Of a stretch of DNA of 64,000 nt, positions 40,621 to 54,262 are shown in pieces. Made by a program: the position numbers and the translations under genes. This stretch comes from Scolanthus callimorphus. Its lineage: Eukaryota; Cnidaria; Anthozoa; Actiniaria; Edwardsiidae. The notes under the pieces were generated by a model. It was given only the letters and a program-made list of their open reading frames with translations. It made no database searches and was not told the DNA's origin. Location of the stretch: assembly GCA_033964015.1 (NCBI GenBank), contig CM066924.1:7980251-8044250 (forward strand), given 5' to 3'. Position 1 is the first letter of the stretch. Every line of letters begins with the position of its first letter.

Positions 40621-41030
40621 AGTGTTTATTGAGAAACCGGGTTCGGACTCTGACCGGTTCGATAGAAATGCGTCGGTGGGTGGAAAATAGAAGCTTATTC
40701 TTTTCACTGATATGCGTATTTTTTATTAGTTTTGCAGGTTTGAGATGTGTTCTTGATGTTGGCAATGAGGCAGTTTTGCCAGTTTTCAGGTTAGATGAAA
40801 TATATTAGTTACTAAACGAGTATAGCGTGCCTGAAAAGTCATCTGCTCGCAGTTGGAATTACGCGCGATTGGCCAATAAACATTAGTAGGAATTATTGCA
40901 ATGTGACCATTTATCAATTTGTAAAACAGTACGCTGTCTTTATAATTTACTGTACTTTAGATGCAAAGCGCATCAAATAAAGTCTATGTTGTTGTTTGTT
41001 GTGTTGAACTTTTTCACTTACAGAGATTGA

Positions 41031-41167
41031 TTCTTTTCCAGTTCTTCAGGGACACCTTTTCCCTGAACTGATTTAATTTTGTTCCAGTACCTAAGGGACA
41101 TCCCAAAGGAACTGGAACAAAATTAAATCAGTTCAGGAATAGGAGTCCCTGAGCAACTGGAAAAGAA
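41031..41167. repeat. Foldback MITE
   Basis: Ends TTCTTTTCCAGTT and complement, centre GTTCCAGTACCTAAGGG; arms of about 65 bp. Confidence 0.92.
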
Positions 41168-41169
41168 TT

Positions 41170-42116
41170 AATGAAGCCCCAGCTCTTCCCTGCTGATTTC
41201 AATACCCTCCCCGGCTTTTAGATTGTACTGGACCGGGTTTCCAGTATCATCACGTGACCCAATTTTCGCTCTTGCAATTGGCTGTTATCCTCGTGAATAA
41301 TTAATGAGTATGAGAAAGGTACTTCTAAGTTGTGACGTAGCCTTACAGAAATACTCTTATAGCTAATACTCATTTAAAGTTTCAGTTGAGCTTTATGTTG
41401 GGACTATTTCATTGCACTATGTTTGATATCATTGGTACTTACAGTAAGTATGTCAGTAAAAGAGCCCATAAAATAATGCCCACAAGACTATATGCATTCC
41501 TTTTTTCTGAATCAAATAATAATTTCCGTTAAACTCTTCTCCTTCCATCTGACCCGGCCATAAATTGAGTGAAAACCCGGAGCCATTATATATTAAAATA
41601 CCCTGATATGGCTGGTACTCGTCGATTAAACAGTTAGTCTATTTGCAGATCAGCCACTCTGTAAATAATGTGTTTAATTAAACAATTAAATAATTGTTAT
41701 TCACCCTGACTTACAGTTTGTATCAGCACTATGAGAGCTATTCCAAAATACTGAAAGCCTTTTCTGCCTTTTATTATTCTCCTCTTTTAATTGCTCGGGC
41801 TTCCTGTGGAAGAGCCCGAGTTATAAATTCGGCTCTGCTTTTTTTCTGTCTTTCGGACGCAAATCACAGATTTTTCGCGTAGGCCTGGGTAAAATACTAG
41901 TAGAAGAACAAATCGCTGTGTTCCTACGTCAGTGCTTGAACTGGTAAGCTTTGGTTCTAAAGTCCCACGCGCACCCCAACACAGACACAGAAGATACCTG
42001 ATCATTATCGTTATCAAATATATATTTTCAAGCCATTGTCCTGTAATTTGTGTTAAAATTACATCATCTGCGGTCAGTATAGTTTATCGTAAGTACAACA
42101 CTTGGAAGTGAGGAGA
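41170..42116. other. No gene recognised
   Basis: AT-rich sequence with a short GCTCGGGCTTCCTGTGGAAG hairpin near 41795; no coding signal. Confidence 0.5.
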
Positions 42117-43265
42117 TTGTTAGCGGAGCTCCTTTGCGGCCGAAGGCCGCAGAGCGGAGCACCATAGGTATCGCGTATGAAGAATTCAATAGCTCAAGTA
42201 AGAACTCAGGTATACTATCGACTTCATTTTTCAACGTTCAGCGGTATTCCCATTATGGTATCGCTGACGCGTCCGTGTCTGCGCGCCCCCAACACAGGTA
42301 AACCAACACTCTTCTCCGTTTATTGGCATATCTCAGGAACGGATGAAGCTAAGAAAACCAACTTGGGTGGGGGGAGGGGGAAGTTGTGTTAGTGGCAAGG
42401 GGGGTGCCACTGCGTGGTCACGTGGTATGACGTCTTCAATGACGTCATCATAGAAGAAAAATAATATATCTCTGGAAGGAATAAACCTCGGAGAATCGAA
42501 CTTGGGTAAAGTTGTCTAAGTGGCAAGGTGGTTGCAACGGCATGGTCACATGGTATGACGTCATCGATGACGTCATCATAGAAGAAAAATCATAAATCTC
42601 GCCAAGGGATGAACCTCAGACAACCAAACTTGGTTAAAGTTGTGTAAGTGGCAAGGGGGTTGCAACGGCATGGTCACGTGGTATGACGTCATCGATGACG
42701 TCATCTTAAAAGTAAAATAATATATCTCGCCAAGGGATGAACCTCAGACAAACAAACTTGGGTAAAGTTGTTTAAGTGGCAAGGGGGTTGCAACGGCATG
42801 GTCACGTGGTATGACGTCATCGATAACGTCATCATAGAAGAAAAATAATATATCACGGGAAGGGGTGAAACTCAGAGAACCCGAAACTTGGGTAAAGTTG
42901 TCTAAGTGGCAAGGGGCGTGCAACGACGTGGTCACGTGGTATAACGTCATCGATGACGTCATCATAGAAGAAAAATTATATATCTCGCCAAGGGATGAAC
43001 CTCAGACAACCAAACTTGTTTAAAGTTGTCCAAGTGGCAAGGGGGTTGCAACGGCATGGTCACGTGGTATGACGTCATCGATGACGTCATCATAGAAGAA
43101 AATAATATATTTCGAGAAGGGAAGATCCTCAGACAACCAAAGTTGGGTAAAGTTATCTAAGTGGCAAGGGGGGTGTAACGTCTTGGTCACGTGGTATGAT
43201 ATATTATGCAATAACTGGGGCTCCGCTTTTAGCCAGTGGCTAAATCTATATATTATTACATTAAT
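42117..43265 (+). repeat. CRE-rich 128-bp satellite array, left copy
   Basis: Starts GTTAGCGGAGCTCC and ends GGCTCCGCTTTTAGCCAGTG followed by GCTAAATCTATATATT. In between are about seven units of about 128 bp (TGGTCA marks at 42416, 42544, 42672, 42800, 42930, 43058, 43185). Each unit carries TCACGTGGTATGACGTCATC then GATGACGTCATCATAG, i.e. two ATF/CRE sites in a 20-bp palindrome plus an E-box. Confidence 0.92.
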
Positions 43266-44004
43266 ATAACGTCGAGTGTGCAGTAAAGTTGAATTGAATT
43301 GAATGGAATTCTTTGCCTACTCCACGAGTCATCGAACCATAGTCACGATCGAGTCTCCATCTGAATGTCATTTTTACGTTTTGAGCGCTGCCTTGGAACA
43401 AACTCGGCTTTGTTTTCGTGGACCAAAATGCATCTTAATTGATTGAATGTAGCCCTGAAATGCTAAGAAAAGGTTTAATATTAACATGGTTATTCCGAAA
43501 ATGAAATATGTTTTGTATTTAAAGCAAACCGAGCCGAATTATTTAATTTCGTATTTGACCTGTGAGTGAACCACTGTCGTGTTGTTAGCGATTCGATTCA
43601 CGTGTCTGGTATTGAATCCTCAATCGATTGCGTGACAAAAGAAGCCGCCTAAATAAATCACCAAATAACTACGCCTTGAATTTTTCACATTTCAATTCTA
43701 TATAAAGATAGATATGGACAGAAGCCCGAGTTCACGCAGTTATGCATTTAGTTTAGAGTAAACTCAATTTTCACAGAACAATAAACAGAAACACACTAAT
43801 TGAGTAAATGGAATAGAAAATGGTAGATGTTTTAACCTTACGTATGGGATTCAAAAAGAGTCAATCTGTATTGTCCACACCAGAAATGACAATTGGTGGT
43901 AACATGGACATTGGTGCAATTTTTTGGCCGAATTTCTTTGGTTCCAGTTTGAAGACTTTTGCGGAAGAAAGATTTGTTTATTGAAAAGTCAGCCGACACG
44001 GTAT

Positions 44005-45740
44005 TGAAATATAATATATAGATTTAGGCAATGCCTAAAAGCGGAGCTCGAATCATTACTGACATACCAGCATTATTGTCATCGCGGTATCGACTTTTTT
44101 TATACCGCATGACATTGGTGGTGCTCCCCCTTTCCACCAAATAACTTTACCCAAGTTTGGTCACCTAGCGATGTTACCTTCTTGAGATATTGACTTCTCT
44201 AGTTTTGATGACGTCATCGATTACGTCATGCCACGTGACCTTGGTGGTGCACCCCCCTTGCCTCCAGGATAACTTTACCCAAGTTTGGTCACCTAGCGAT
44301 GTTACCTTCTTGAAATATTGACTTCTCTAGTTTTGATTACGTCATCGATTACGTCATGCTACGTGACCTTGGTGGTGCACCCCTCTTGCCTCCAAGATAA
44401 CTTAACCCAAGTTTGGTCACCTAGCAATGTTGCCTTCTTGAGATGTTGACTTCTCTAGTTTCGATGACGTCATCGATTACGTCATGCGGCGTGACCTTGG
44501 TGCTGCACCACCCCGTACCTCCAAGATAACTTTACCCAAGTTTGGTCACCTAGCGATGTTACCTTCTTGAGATATTGACTTTTCTAGTTTTGATGACGTC
44601 ATCGATGACGTCATGCCACGTGACCTTGGTGGTGCACCCCCATTAGTCCGGTCAAATTAGCCCGAAAAAAACCCGAACCTGGAAAAAATTGCAACATGGG
44701 AAATTTTTGGTACTAATTATCAAAACCATATGTAGGAATAACATATCCAAATTTCGTAGAAATCCGACCGAGGGAAGTTGGTTAAATTTATGTTTTTACC
44801 GGCGACGTCAAGGTCGCCTTTTGTTTTCGCGGCAGTTAGACACTGAAAACACAGAAACTGGGAGAATGTTTATGGACTGTACAGATGAAACCGGGGAAGA
44901 TTTAATAAGGTTTTTCGGTTGAAACAAATAATTTCTGAGCATAGAGTTACGGCTATGATCAGTTTATTTCTTGTATTTCTTTTAGCGTATAATATTCGAA
45001 CTTTAGTGTATCACCACGCGGGAAATACAAGGATCATATGGGATTTGTCAAAACTCAGGATTATTTAGTTATTATTTTGCAGAACTGGTTATAAACAAAC
45101 ACAAAATGCAGATATATGCAATCAGATTAGGCAGTAGAAAGAAATTGCTCGATACCTCGTTCAATATCACACCGAGTTACGGCTATATAGTCTATAGCCC
45201 TCCCTTCGAATTGTTCGCTTTCATTGTTTAAGTGCCACCGAAAACAACGGGCTTTCCTTTGTGCAGACGGAAAACCCCAATTTTAATCAACTTCCCTCGA
45301 ACGGATTTTCACAAAATTTGGACACGTAATTCTCACATATGTTCCTGAGAATTTGCTGTATAAAAATCCCATGTTGCAATTTTTTCCAAGTTAAACGCTA
45401 AATTGACCGGACTACATTGCCTCCAGGATAACTTTACCCAAGTTTGGTCACCTAGCGATGTTACCTTCTTGAAATATTGAGTTTTCTAGTTTTGATGACG
45501 TCATCGATGACGTCACCCCACTTGACCTTGGTGGTGCACCCCCCTTACCTCCAAGATAACTTTGCCCAAGTTTGGTCACCTAGCGATGTTACCTTCTTGA
45601 GATATTGACTTCTCTAGTTTTGATGACGTCATCGATTACGTCATGCGGCGTGACCTAGGTGGTGCACCCCCCTTGCTTCTAACATAACTCTAATTAACCC
45701 AATGTTGGTCAACTAGCGCCGGGCCGGAGCTCCGTTAAAA
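44005..45740 (-). repeat. CRE-rich 128-bp satellite array, right inverted copy
   Basis: Reverse-complement version of the left array: begins ATATATAGATTTAGGCAATG with CCTAAAAGCGGAGCTC and ends GGAGCTCCGTTAAAAC. About six units (TCACCTAGCGATG marks at 44161, 44289, 44417, 44546, 45448, 45576). The 44646-45414 element interrupts it between units four and five. Confidence 0.9.
44646..45414. mobile_element. TIR element nested in the satellite
   Basis: Ends AGTCCGGTCAAATTAGC and, at the right, GCTAAATTGACCGGACT. Flanks share ATT. The interrupted satellite unit resumes immediately outside (GCCTCCAGGATAACTTTACC), which proves insertion. The interior ORFs carry no transposase signature. Confidence 0.85.
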
Positions 45741-45749
45741 CTAAACACG

Positions 45750-46980
45750 AAGGCGACAAAAATAGAAGCGCGCGCGTGTGCGTTCTTGCCTATTTTCCCG
45801 CCTAAAATTGGGATACCTATGTGCCGAGCGGACACACAAACAAACACACTACACACACGGAATTACACTATACGTTTTATTCAGGAATAAAAGGAAAAAA
45901 ATCATATCTCCAGTGGGAAAGCTCCAATGTAGTCAGGGGACCAAGTACCCAAAATTTTCGAAAACGTATGACGGCCTGCTATTTTTTTCTCATACTTACC
46001 ATTGTTTAGAGTTGTTATTGGGGTGTATGAAACAGGATGTTGGACTTCGCGAAACTCTTGCAAAACATGAGAACGAGGCCGGTATTTGGAACCATGTGAG
46101 ATATAGCATATTCCATGCAGTAGGCCTTAGATAAGACACACAGTTGTGTTTAGTTTAGGATATCATCCATACAAACAAATTTTTTGTCTTCTTTTATACA
46201 CAAACCTGCTTAGCGATGGTCATACTGTATTTTACTTCGTAGAAAAATGTATAAAGTACAGATTTGCTGTTGCTATGGCAACCAAAATGTACACTTTACT
46301 GTGATTAACCTCATAGAACACGTGTATTGAGCTATCGGTCGCTCTCAAAAGTTATTTTAAATATACTAGAAAAGATAACTGTCAATGACGATTGAAAAGC
46401 TATGATTTCTTTTCTCTTGAGATCTAAATGATCACTGCCACCTTAACATGTGTCCTGCAGGACTTCAAACTATGTATAATAACTTGTCGTTGGGCATGGC
46501 CAACATATCAAAGAACAAAAGAAAGCCTTGCTAATTACTCAACATATAAAACTATACATATTGTCCACCTCTTTGATATGTGGCATCAGCTAAAACTTGC
46601 AATCAATTTCATGACAAATCAGAAGCTGTCTTTTGTTGCCATGGTAACCGGTTTGACGGAAAATAATGTTTACTTAAAATCACAAAACCTGCAATCCTAC
46701 AATGGTTACGGATTTTGGATCATTTAGACTGTCGCAATGTATTTTGCTTCAAGTAAAATTTTCGGCAGCAACAAAATGTGTTGATACCTTAACATAGAAA
46801 ACACCAGGAGAGCGCTGGCTTCTAGCCTGCGTTATTCAAAAATGCGCCCTGGTTGGCTCAGCGCCATCCTATCGAAAACACGCAAGCTACTGAACATTCG
46901 TGAATAAAAACGAAGAACATTCGCGGATAAAAACCCTCAAAAGTCCCACAAAACCGCCAGCTACACAGGCTAGCTAGCTA
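45750..46980. other. No gene recognised
   Basis: ORFs at 45778-46134 and 46428-46727 (plus strand) are not similar to anything I know. Sequence is AT-rich with short repeats. Confidence 0.45.
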
Positions 46981-49900
46981 TTTGATGTTTAGCCTTCGTC
47001 TTCTGAGGACGAACTCTCATCATCGATGATTCTTCCACATGCCGGTGCCCTTGCCATACATGAGCAGCGGATGCAGCACTGAACCCCAGCTCGCGAGCAA
47101 GAACACGACTTGAGGCACCTTGACGTTTTGCATTTGCATGATGGTGGCTGCTGAATATCTGGCTTGGATGGGAGGGTCATCATGATAGGACAGAGTTTGC
47201 CGTTTACGAGGCTACGACCAAATTCCCTTTGGAGGGTAGACTAAGCTCGCTCTGGTGTGCTCTCTTGTAAAGCGCTAGCTGATATAGAGCTCTCAGCATG
47301 TGCTGGCGGAAAGCGTCATCAGTAGGCGGGAGCATCCGGAGGTCTGATTTCGATGAAGCGAACACGTGCTGCCATAGTGTATTTAGGCTATGTGGGCCTT
47401 GCCTTCCATAAAGTGCGCAAAAAAAACAGCTTTGCCTCTCTGGCAATTGCACCAGAGACTACAACGCTTTCATCTCCAAAGCTCGCTAGTTGCCTCATGG
47501 TTGCAACCATTTGCAGAGCCAACGAAGCTGCTTTCTTTTTCCCTCGCTTGAAAGGGAAACTGACGGTGTCACAACCACTGAGCGTGTAGCAGGAGAGGAT
47601 GGTTGAAGTGAGCTCTAGTGCCTCCTGGTGATATTGCCTTCTTAGACCCTCGACAAGGTCGTGGACCGGGAGGTATTTGTCAGGCTGTTTTTGAATCCAT
47701 ACTTCATTCAGGGATAGCAGACGGGCATACTGATACATGGACTGGACTATGACATCGGTATCAGACGCATGGATGATGGCCCTAGTACAGCTGAGACGGG
47801 ACACGAAGTAGTTAAGGTGGGCAAATATTCGTGTATCTGCCTCTTCATGGTCTGCGCATGCCAACTCATCGAGAATGGTGCAGGATGATCTTGTCAGACA
47901 AACGGTGCGCCCAGGGTCTCTTAAAGTGCCTCCTAGAATAAATGTCAAACCAACAGGGATAATGTGCTTCTTGGAGGACAGCGATCTTGTGGAAAAGTCA
48001 AGAAGATTGGCCTTGTTTTTACTGTTCTTAAGGAAGCCCTTAAAATCCGGGACTGGTAAGGCACTTGCTGGGCTGAATTCTGGCGCTTGCGTCGAACCGC
48101 TTCGTCGTTGGCGTTCATCGGCTTTCATAGATCTATCGTCTGGAAAGTCGTATCTGTCCCCTACTACACTCACGAAGGTACAATTTCTCGGCTTGAGACT
48201 TAGTATCCTACTGAGGTATGAAGTGGTGACATCATCAAACGTTTTAGCACCAAGGAATTGATAACGATTAACAAAAGCCATGGCGTCAAGTAGGAAAACG
48301 GTCGGGGCATCTGAAAGGGGATAATCTTGCCTCTGGGGAAATCGAACTTGTCAAAGCTGACAAAAAGTCACACTTATTTCCCTTTCGCATGGTAAACCCG
48401 AGCTGGACTCGTGGATCAGGCTCGAACAGAGATGGTGGGTATGAAGTCCACTCATGAGAAAAGGCAGCATCCCTGGTCGCTTGATCGTCTGAATTCTGGA
48501 AAAAACACAGGGCTCTTGAAACACTGCTTTCGTCTTGGTAGATTTTCACAAGATTCTGTGTCTTTGATGGGACTATTTTCTTTGCAGAAAAGGTCGTTAT
48601 TTTGGGTGGTATAATTTTAGCTCCGTCGCCTTCCTCTGCCTTTCTCATAGCCTCCAGTCCGAGTTCTCGAGCGTGAATAACATCAGTAGAGTTTGCTTCC
48701 ACCCCAGAAGCGATGTTTACCAGGTCGTCGTTGTTAGGGATACCCGTGAAGGGATTCGTCATCTTTTCTTTGATAATCTTCTTGATTCGTTCTACTGTCT
48801 TATGCTCTTCAAGCGTTTGCTTGGCTGACTCTCCATGGTGATGAGTTGTCGTCTTACGAACCTGAGCCATGTCTTTGATACTTTCGGAGACCTTCGTGAG
48901 AAACGGCACGGTCTTGATGTACTTTTCTCGAGCGTCAAGATTTTGAGAAATGCCTTTAAGAAGAGACGACTTCCCCTCTTTGTTATATGTTTGTTCAATC
49001 GCCATGTCTGTCCAGGTGCCGTTAAATCTCCCTCCGTGCGGCGAACAGTAAAGTGACCATTGATGAAGTTTGCGTAGACAGCGGGATGCTTCTCTGGTAG
49101 CGCCTTCATGTCGTTCAGATACAACGGCAGACAAGACATGTAGTTGGTGTGCTTGGCTGAAACGATATACGGTAGCATATTGATGGCTTCCCTGAGGTGT
49201 TCTAACCAATCTCCTGATCTCTCTGCTCTACATGTAGCGCCTGAGGATACCCACCAACTCGATGAACATCAGCCAATACTTCGCTGTGTTTCCTAGACAT
49301 TCGACGAACTCGCTCCAGGTAGGGCCGATGTCATGCAGGGTTGTCATGACGAAGATAGAACTAGCTAAAGCTGCTTCACTGTTCCCACTCGTCAGCGCAT
49401 CATAGAGGTCATCAAGGCTGTCGCCAAATTCTAAGATGTAGTGACGTTGCTCATCGGACAGCCATTCCTCAAAGGCGTCCCAGACAAGTCCGACCATGGC
49501 CTCACTCACAAGGGAGTAGCATCTCAACATCCTGTTTGTCAAAATGAACATAAAGTTATACCGTAAAAATGATAGCACCAAGATTACTAGAAATATAAAT
49601 CAACTTTGTTTACGAACAGACGAAGCTCATTTAAAAGTCAAGAATTTTCCGCAAAAGAGCAGAAAACATAATTTCAATAAAGCAATAGCTAAAAGGCGCC
49701 AGGGTGTAACCCTTAGGGTGTAGGTACGGTGTGTTCAACGATATAAGTTAAACAAATGTTGAACACCATAAATACGCTTCAGAATTACAGATACAAAAAT
49801 GTTTCCATTGCAGTTACCTGTAGTAGTCCTTTCCCGCTACAACCTTATTGGCTGTCCCTCTTTTACACACATTACTCTCAACCATGATGTCTTCTATACC

Positions 49901-50269
49901 ACCATCCTTCATCAGATATCCAATGCACCCCATGAAGTTTTCCGCCAGATGAAAGCCTCCGATCCTCACGACGAGGGTCTTGAACTTATCCGGGTAGCGT
50001 TTGACAATACCTGAAATAAGCAAGCCTCAATACAAAATGCTTCTCGGCCGTTGCAAAGAGTTGTCCAGATTTATTTACGCTATTTGCTTACGTGCCTAAT
50101 TGCTTTTATGAGCCATCGGAATCAATTGTCACCGATTGGAGGTCCGCACCTTCAACTGTATAAAAGAACCGTGGGACGATTTTTAAAGCGCTACAGAGGC
50201 AGACGGAAAGCTTTAGAGTTGTCTGTCTATTTGCTAATCGATTGTCTTGCAAATGCACTCTGTACAGTG

Positions 50270-50655
50270 ACCAATTTTTCTATTACATTGTACTCACTAT
50301 CTCGATTCTGATTGGCTAAAAGCGCGCGCTTTACTTTGGGAATCACGCACTTTAAGGGTCTCCAAGAATCAGCATGCTGATTCTTGAAGAATCAGCTAGC
50401 TGATTCTTGATCCTACGCGCGCAATGTATCATGGGACTACAGTTCTTGAATGTTTCCCCTATTTAACAAGGCGCTTGTGTAAAAGAAATTGCTTGACTGA
50501 AAAAAAGTATTTTTTACTGAATCAATGTATAATAAAACAATTATTGAATTCAGTTTTTGTGATTTCCAAAATAAACAATATCGGCCTTACGGCCTCGCCT
50601 GATTCCACTTGTCTCGACATTGTTTATTCTGGAAATCACAAAAACCTCATCCAAT
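50270..50655. repeat. Hairpin element in the decayed gene
   Basis: Contains CTGATTCTTGAAGAATCAGC palindromes and an inverted pair TTTTTGTGATTTCC against GGAAATCACAAAAAC around TATCGGCC. Related, in opposite orientation, to the segment at 18570-18920. Confidence 0.8.
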
Positions 50656-52570
50656 ATTTGCTTAATAATGCCTTATAGCAGAATGATTGCATACCTTTGA
50701 TAATATCGTAGATTGCTTGGTCGACTGTAACGACTGTGCTCCTCTGGCCAAGTTTCATTGTCAGCATCATAAAATAATCTAAAGAGGACTGGACAACTGC
50801 TGGATTTGTTGGAGATTCCGGAAATAGAGGTCCGTAGGCGACTATCGTTGGTGGCTTGGAGGGGTTATTGCTGGCAAGAAGCTCGTTCGTTTGATTCCAG
50901 GATGGAATTATACTCACCATCCTCCCTAGCGACCAGAAGGCGAATCGGTGTCCAGACAAAGTTGTCATCGGCAATACACATATTGTAGGATGTTTGCAGG
51001 TGTTCACTTGCCAAAGGTAGTCCTGAAATAGATCTTGCTTCTCGCCGATACTTCAGGCTCACTCCGGAATCCGGTAGAGCTGGCACCTGCGTCGCCTCAA
51101 TAGACCTCCGCCTTCCTTTTGCAATGGGTATTGCGGCTGCCGTCGGCGGCTGAGGATGTCCATCGCTGTCCGGGTACTGGTAGATAGCGTGACTCGTGGC
51201 GTGCAATGTTGACCCATCCTTGGTGTGCTCATGGAAATCTAGATTGTCAAACGCGTATTGCATAAAACGACCCTCTACAACGTTAGAAGGAATGAAAATC
51301 CCAGCGTCAAGGGTTTTCAGATCAACTTCCTGCGCCTGGGTAGTGATGTATCTCTGGGCATCCTCGTAGCAAATGGAATTTCCAAATCTGCTTAATACAC
51401 TCACGAGTTCTTTACTACCGGTTTGCTTAAGGGCGTACATAGCAAGGCCAACATGTTTAGGCATAGGTAATTTCGTGGTGTTTGCCATAAATTCCTGAGC
51501 GACATTTAAAACTCGACGTTCTTGGATGTCGGTAAGGACAACTCGTCCTGTCTTCTCGTCTAATTGGGCATCAGACGTACACATCACCCACGCCAAATGA
51601 TTGTACAGCTCGTTTGGTATCATCTGGGATGCCGTGTCGTATTTTACTTCCAACGACTCTCTGCCTTTCTCTTCTTTCTCTTTTTCTTTCATTTTTTCTC
51701 TAAGGTGTCTCGCGTTGAGAAATAGCTCATTACTAGCCAATACCGGTCTCGGGTCAACGGTTTCCTCGTCCTCCATGTAGTCTAGCTCCTCTTCCATTTC
51801 AGATTTATCGAGCTCTCTTCGCAGTTTCGCTGCAAAAGCACACATTTCTTTCACCGTCAAACTTGAAGAGCATATTAAGCTTGATTTGCCCTTTTGCTCA
51901 ACTATCTGTATCTCAGAACCAAAATAGGCTACTAGACGCTTCCTAAGTCTATCGCTTCTGTAAAGGCCAATGTTTTCTACACCACTTTTTTCAAGATAAC
52001 CTCGGTACTTTTCAACAGTTGCGTCATGTAATAAACCGACTTATTCTTGATTAAGTTAACTGAAATCTCTGCAACTAGCTCATTAAAGGCAGAGTCATAT
52101 CCGGTGACTTGGCTCTACTCAGTGCTCCTCTTATTCATAAACTTATCCATGCAAGATTTATGATAACGAAAGTCATTTGCGATCATGTCCAAAGTTTCTG
52201 TGCCGTGGCCTTGAATCTTATGGAGTAAAACATGGTCATTAAGGAGCTTCGCCTTTTCATGAATGGCTTTTTGTCTTTCACTTGTTGAAACGAGAGTAAG
52301 CTGCCATTTCCCCTTTCCGTCTCGTTTTTTTTGGCACAAAAAGCAACATGTTTTAAAATCAATTACCTGAGACTGCCTGACCGTTTTTGGGGGGTTTTCC
52401 GGTGTTCCTACAATCTCAGTCTCCGATTTTGCTTTCTTACTCGAAAACCGTTCTAGCTCCTTCTTGTGAGTATATGTACTCCTACAGTTTCTATGACAAA
52501 AAGGCGTCTTTTCCAAAAACGCTCTGGTGTCCTGGATTTCTGTGCAAAGGTGTTCGTACACGTCATCTTT

Positions 52571-54200
52571 TATAAATAAATAAATAAATAGGTTTATTCG
52601 AATGCCATTGCAGTTGAAACTGAATTACAGCAACGGGTCAGCAATATCTAGCAACAATAATTACAGAAATCTATGTGATACAAAGGCACCAAAGCGATTT
52701 GTAGTCGGGATGCGTCCCGTTGTACTCACAGTCCCTGACCTAAGTGAATAACCATGTACATTTCGTGTTACACTTCCAGTAATTACAGACCTTAGAGGTT
52801 AGTGCTCCCTAGCGGAGGCCATGAACTTAAAGCATAAATCATTTCTGCGAGAGGAGAGGCTTTGTAGCCCACAGGCATCCAAAGCCTCCTGGTAACGCAG
52901 GTGTGGAAGAACAATACGGAGGACTTTCCTTTGTACGCCCTCAACAGTATCAACAAGATACTCCGGTAGCGCAGCCCATACCGGTGCTGCGTACTCCACT
53001 ACGGATCTTATAAGTGCACAATAGATTCTAATAAGGTCCTGAACCGGAACTCCAGATTTCTTTAAGAGCCGTATAGCATATAGCCTTTTGTTAGCCTTCT
53101 TAACTACATAGTCAACATGCTTATTCAAGAGAGATCATAACTTATGTGAACATCGAGGATCTTATAACTTTCAACCCTTTTGATAACGGAGCCCATGAGG
53201 TGCAAGTCATTGACTGGTGAGGGCTGATAATGTAGAAAATTAATGACTAATTCCCGGCACTTTTTAGGGTTGAGCCTCATCCCACGCTCCGTGGCAAACT
53301 GACAGATACCATTTGCTATGCATGGTAAATAACTCGGCGAGCACCTGGGTATCACCTCATAGACGGTGGTGTCATCAACATACTTTATGCGATATGGCCA
53401 AGTGTTCGCCAGCCTATTTACCAGTATAGCAAACAACAATGGCGCGAGCTTAGTGCCCTGCGGAATACCCCCGTTGGGAAGCACAGGAGATGATATATGG
53501 CCGCTCATCTTAACGCGCTGAGGTCTGGAGGTGAGAAAGGCTGCAATCCAGCTTAAAAGATATTGATTGACTCCTAATAGCTTGAGCTCAGATATTAGAA
53601 CATTGTGGTCCACTAGGTCGAAACCCTTAGAAAATCGGCAAAAAAGATGCGCACATAGTTTTCGCCTCTATCGAGTGATTCTAAGATGGAATGAAGAAAA
53701 TACACCAGTGCTTGAACGGTAGACTTCCCACTAACCGAAAACTGTTTAGGATCAAGCTTGTCCCTAACTTGTTTAAAGAGCGAGTCAAGTGCAAATCCCT
53801 CCATAACTTTAGCTAACTGAGATGTAAGGGTAATAGGTCTAAGGTCCTCCTTTAAAACCTTTGGGGGAGAGCACTTCGGCACTGGATGAACTATCGACTC
53901 CTTCAGTACTTGAGGAACAAAGCTTTCTATCAGCGACGAATTATACAGATCACTAATGACACCAGACAGTTCAGGGGCAAATTCTTTCCACACAACACTA
54001 GGAACTGGATCCGGTCCAGATGACTTCCTCACTTTTATGCAGCTCAGGGCTCTAAATGCTTTTTCAGGGGTAACTAACAACTCTGAGGGGACCGGCCCAG
54101 TGCAGGTGACTTGCCGAGAGCCCAGCCCAGCCCAACCAAAAACTCATTGAATTTCTCACATAGTATCTGAACAGATGGAATGGCGTCGTCCATCAGCTGA
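52571..54200 (-). mobile_element. 5'-truncated non-LTR retrotransposon (LINE) with reverse transcriptase
   Basis: Pieces: 54080-53613 (SSGPDPVPSVVWKEF, LRPITLTSQLAKVMEGF), 53613-53125 (VDHNVLISELKLLGV region with GGIPQGTKLAPLLFAILVNR and the KYVDDTT catalytic box) and 53128-52799 (YVVKKANKRLYAIRLLKKSG, QDLIRIYCALIRSVVEYAAP). RT order and the YVDD core are clear. Frameshifts near 53625 and 53125 show that it is inactive. The 3' end is an (ATTT)n tail at 52571-52592. The tail type and sequence suggest a CR1/L2-like clade, which is an inference. No endonuclease is present, so it is 5'-truncated. Confidence 0.85.
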
Positions 54201-54229
54201 TGCCACCATAAGTGTCAACAGCACTTGTT

Positions 54230-54262
54230 ATAACATTGTTATAACATTGTTATAACATTGTT
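54230..54262. repeat. Three tandem copies of TTATAACATTG
   Basis: 11-bp direct repeats at the 5' border of the LINE; may be part of the insertion junction. Confidence 0.9.

Noticed and set aside
47875..48261. 128-residue plus-strand ORF
   Set aside because: Antisense to the conserved core of the decayed repeat gene.
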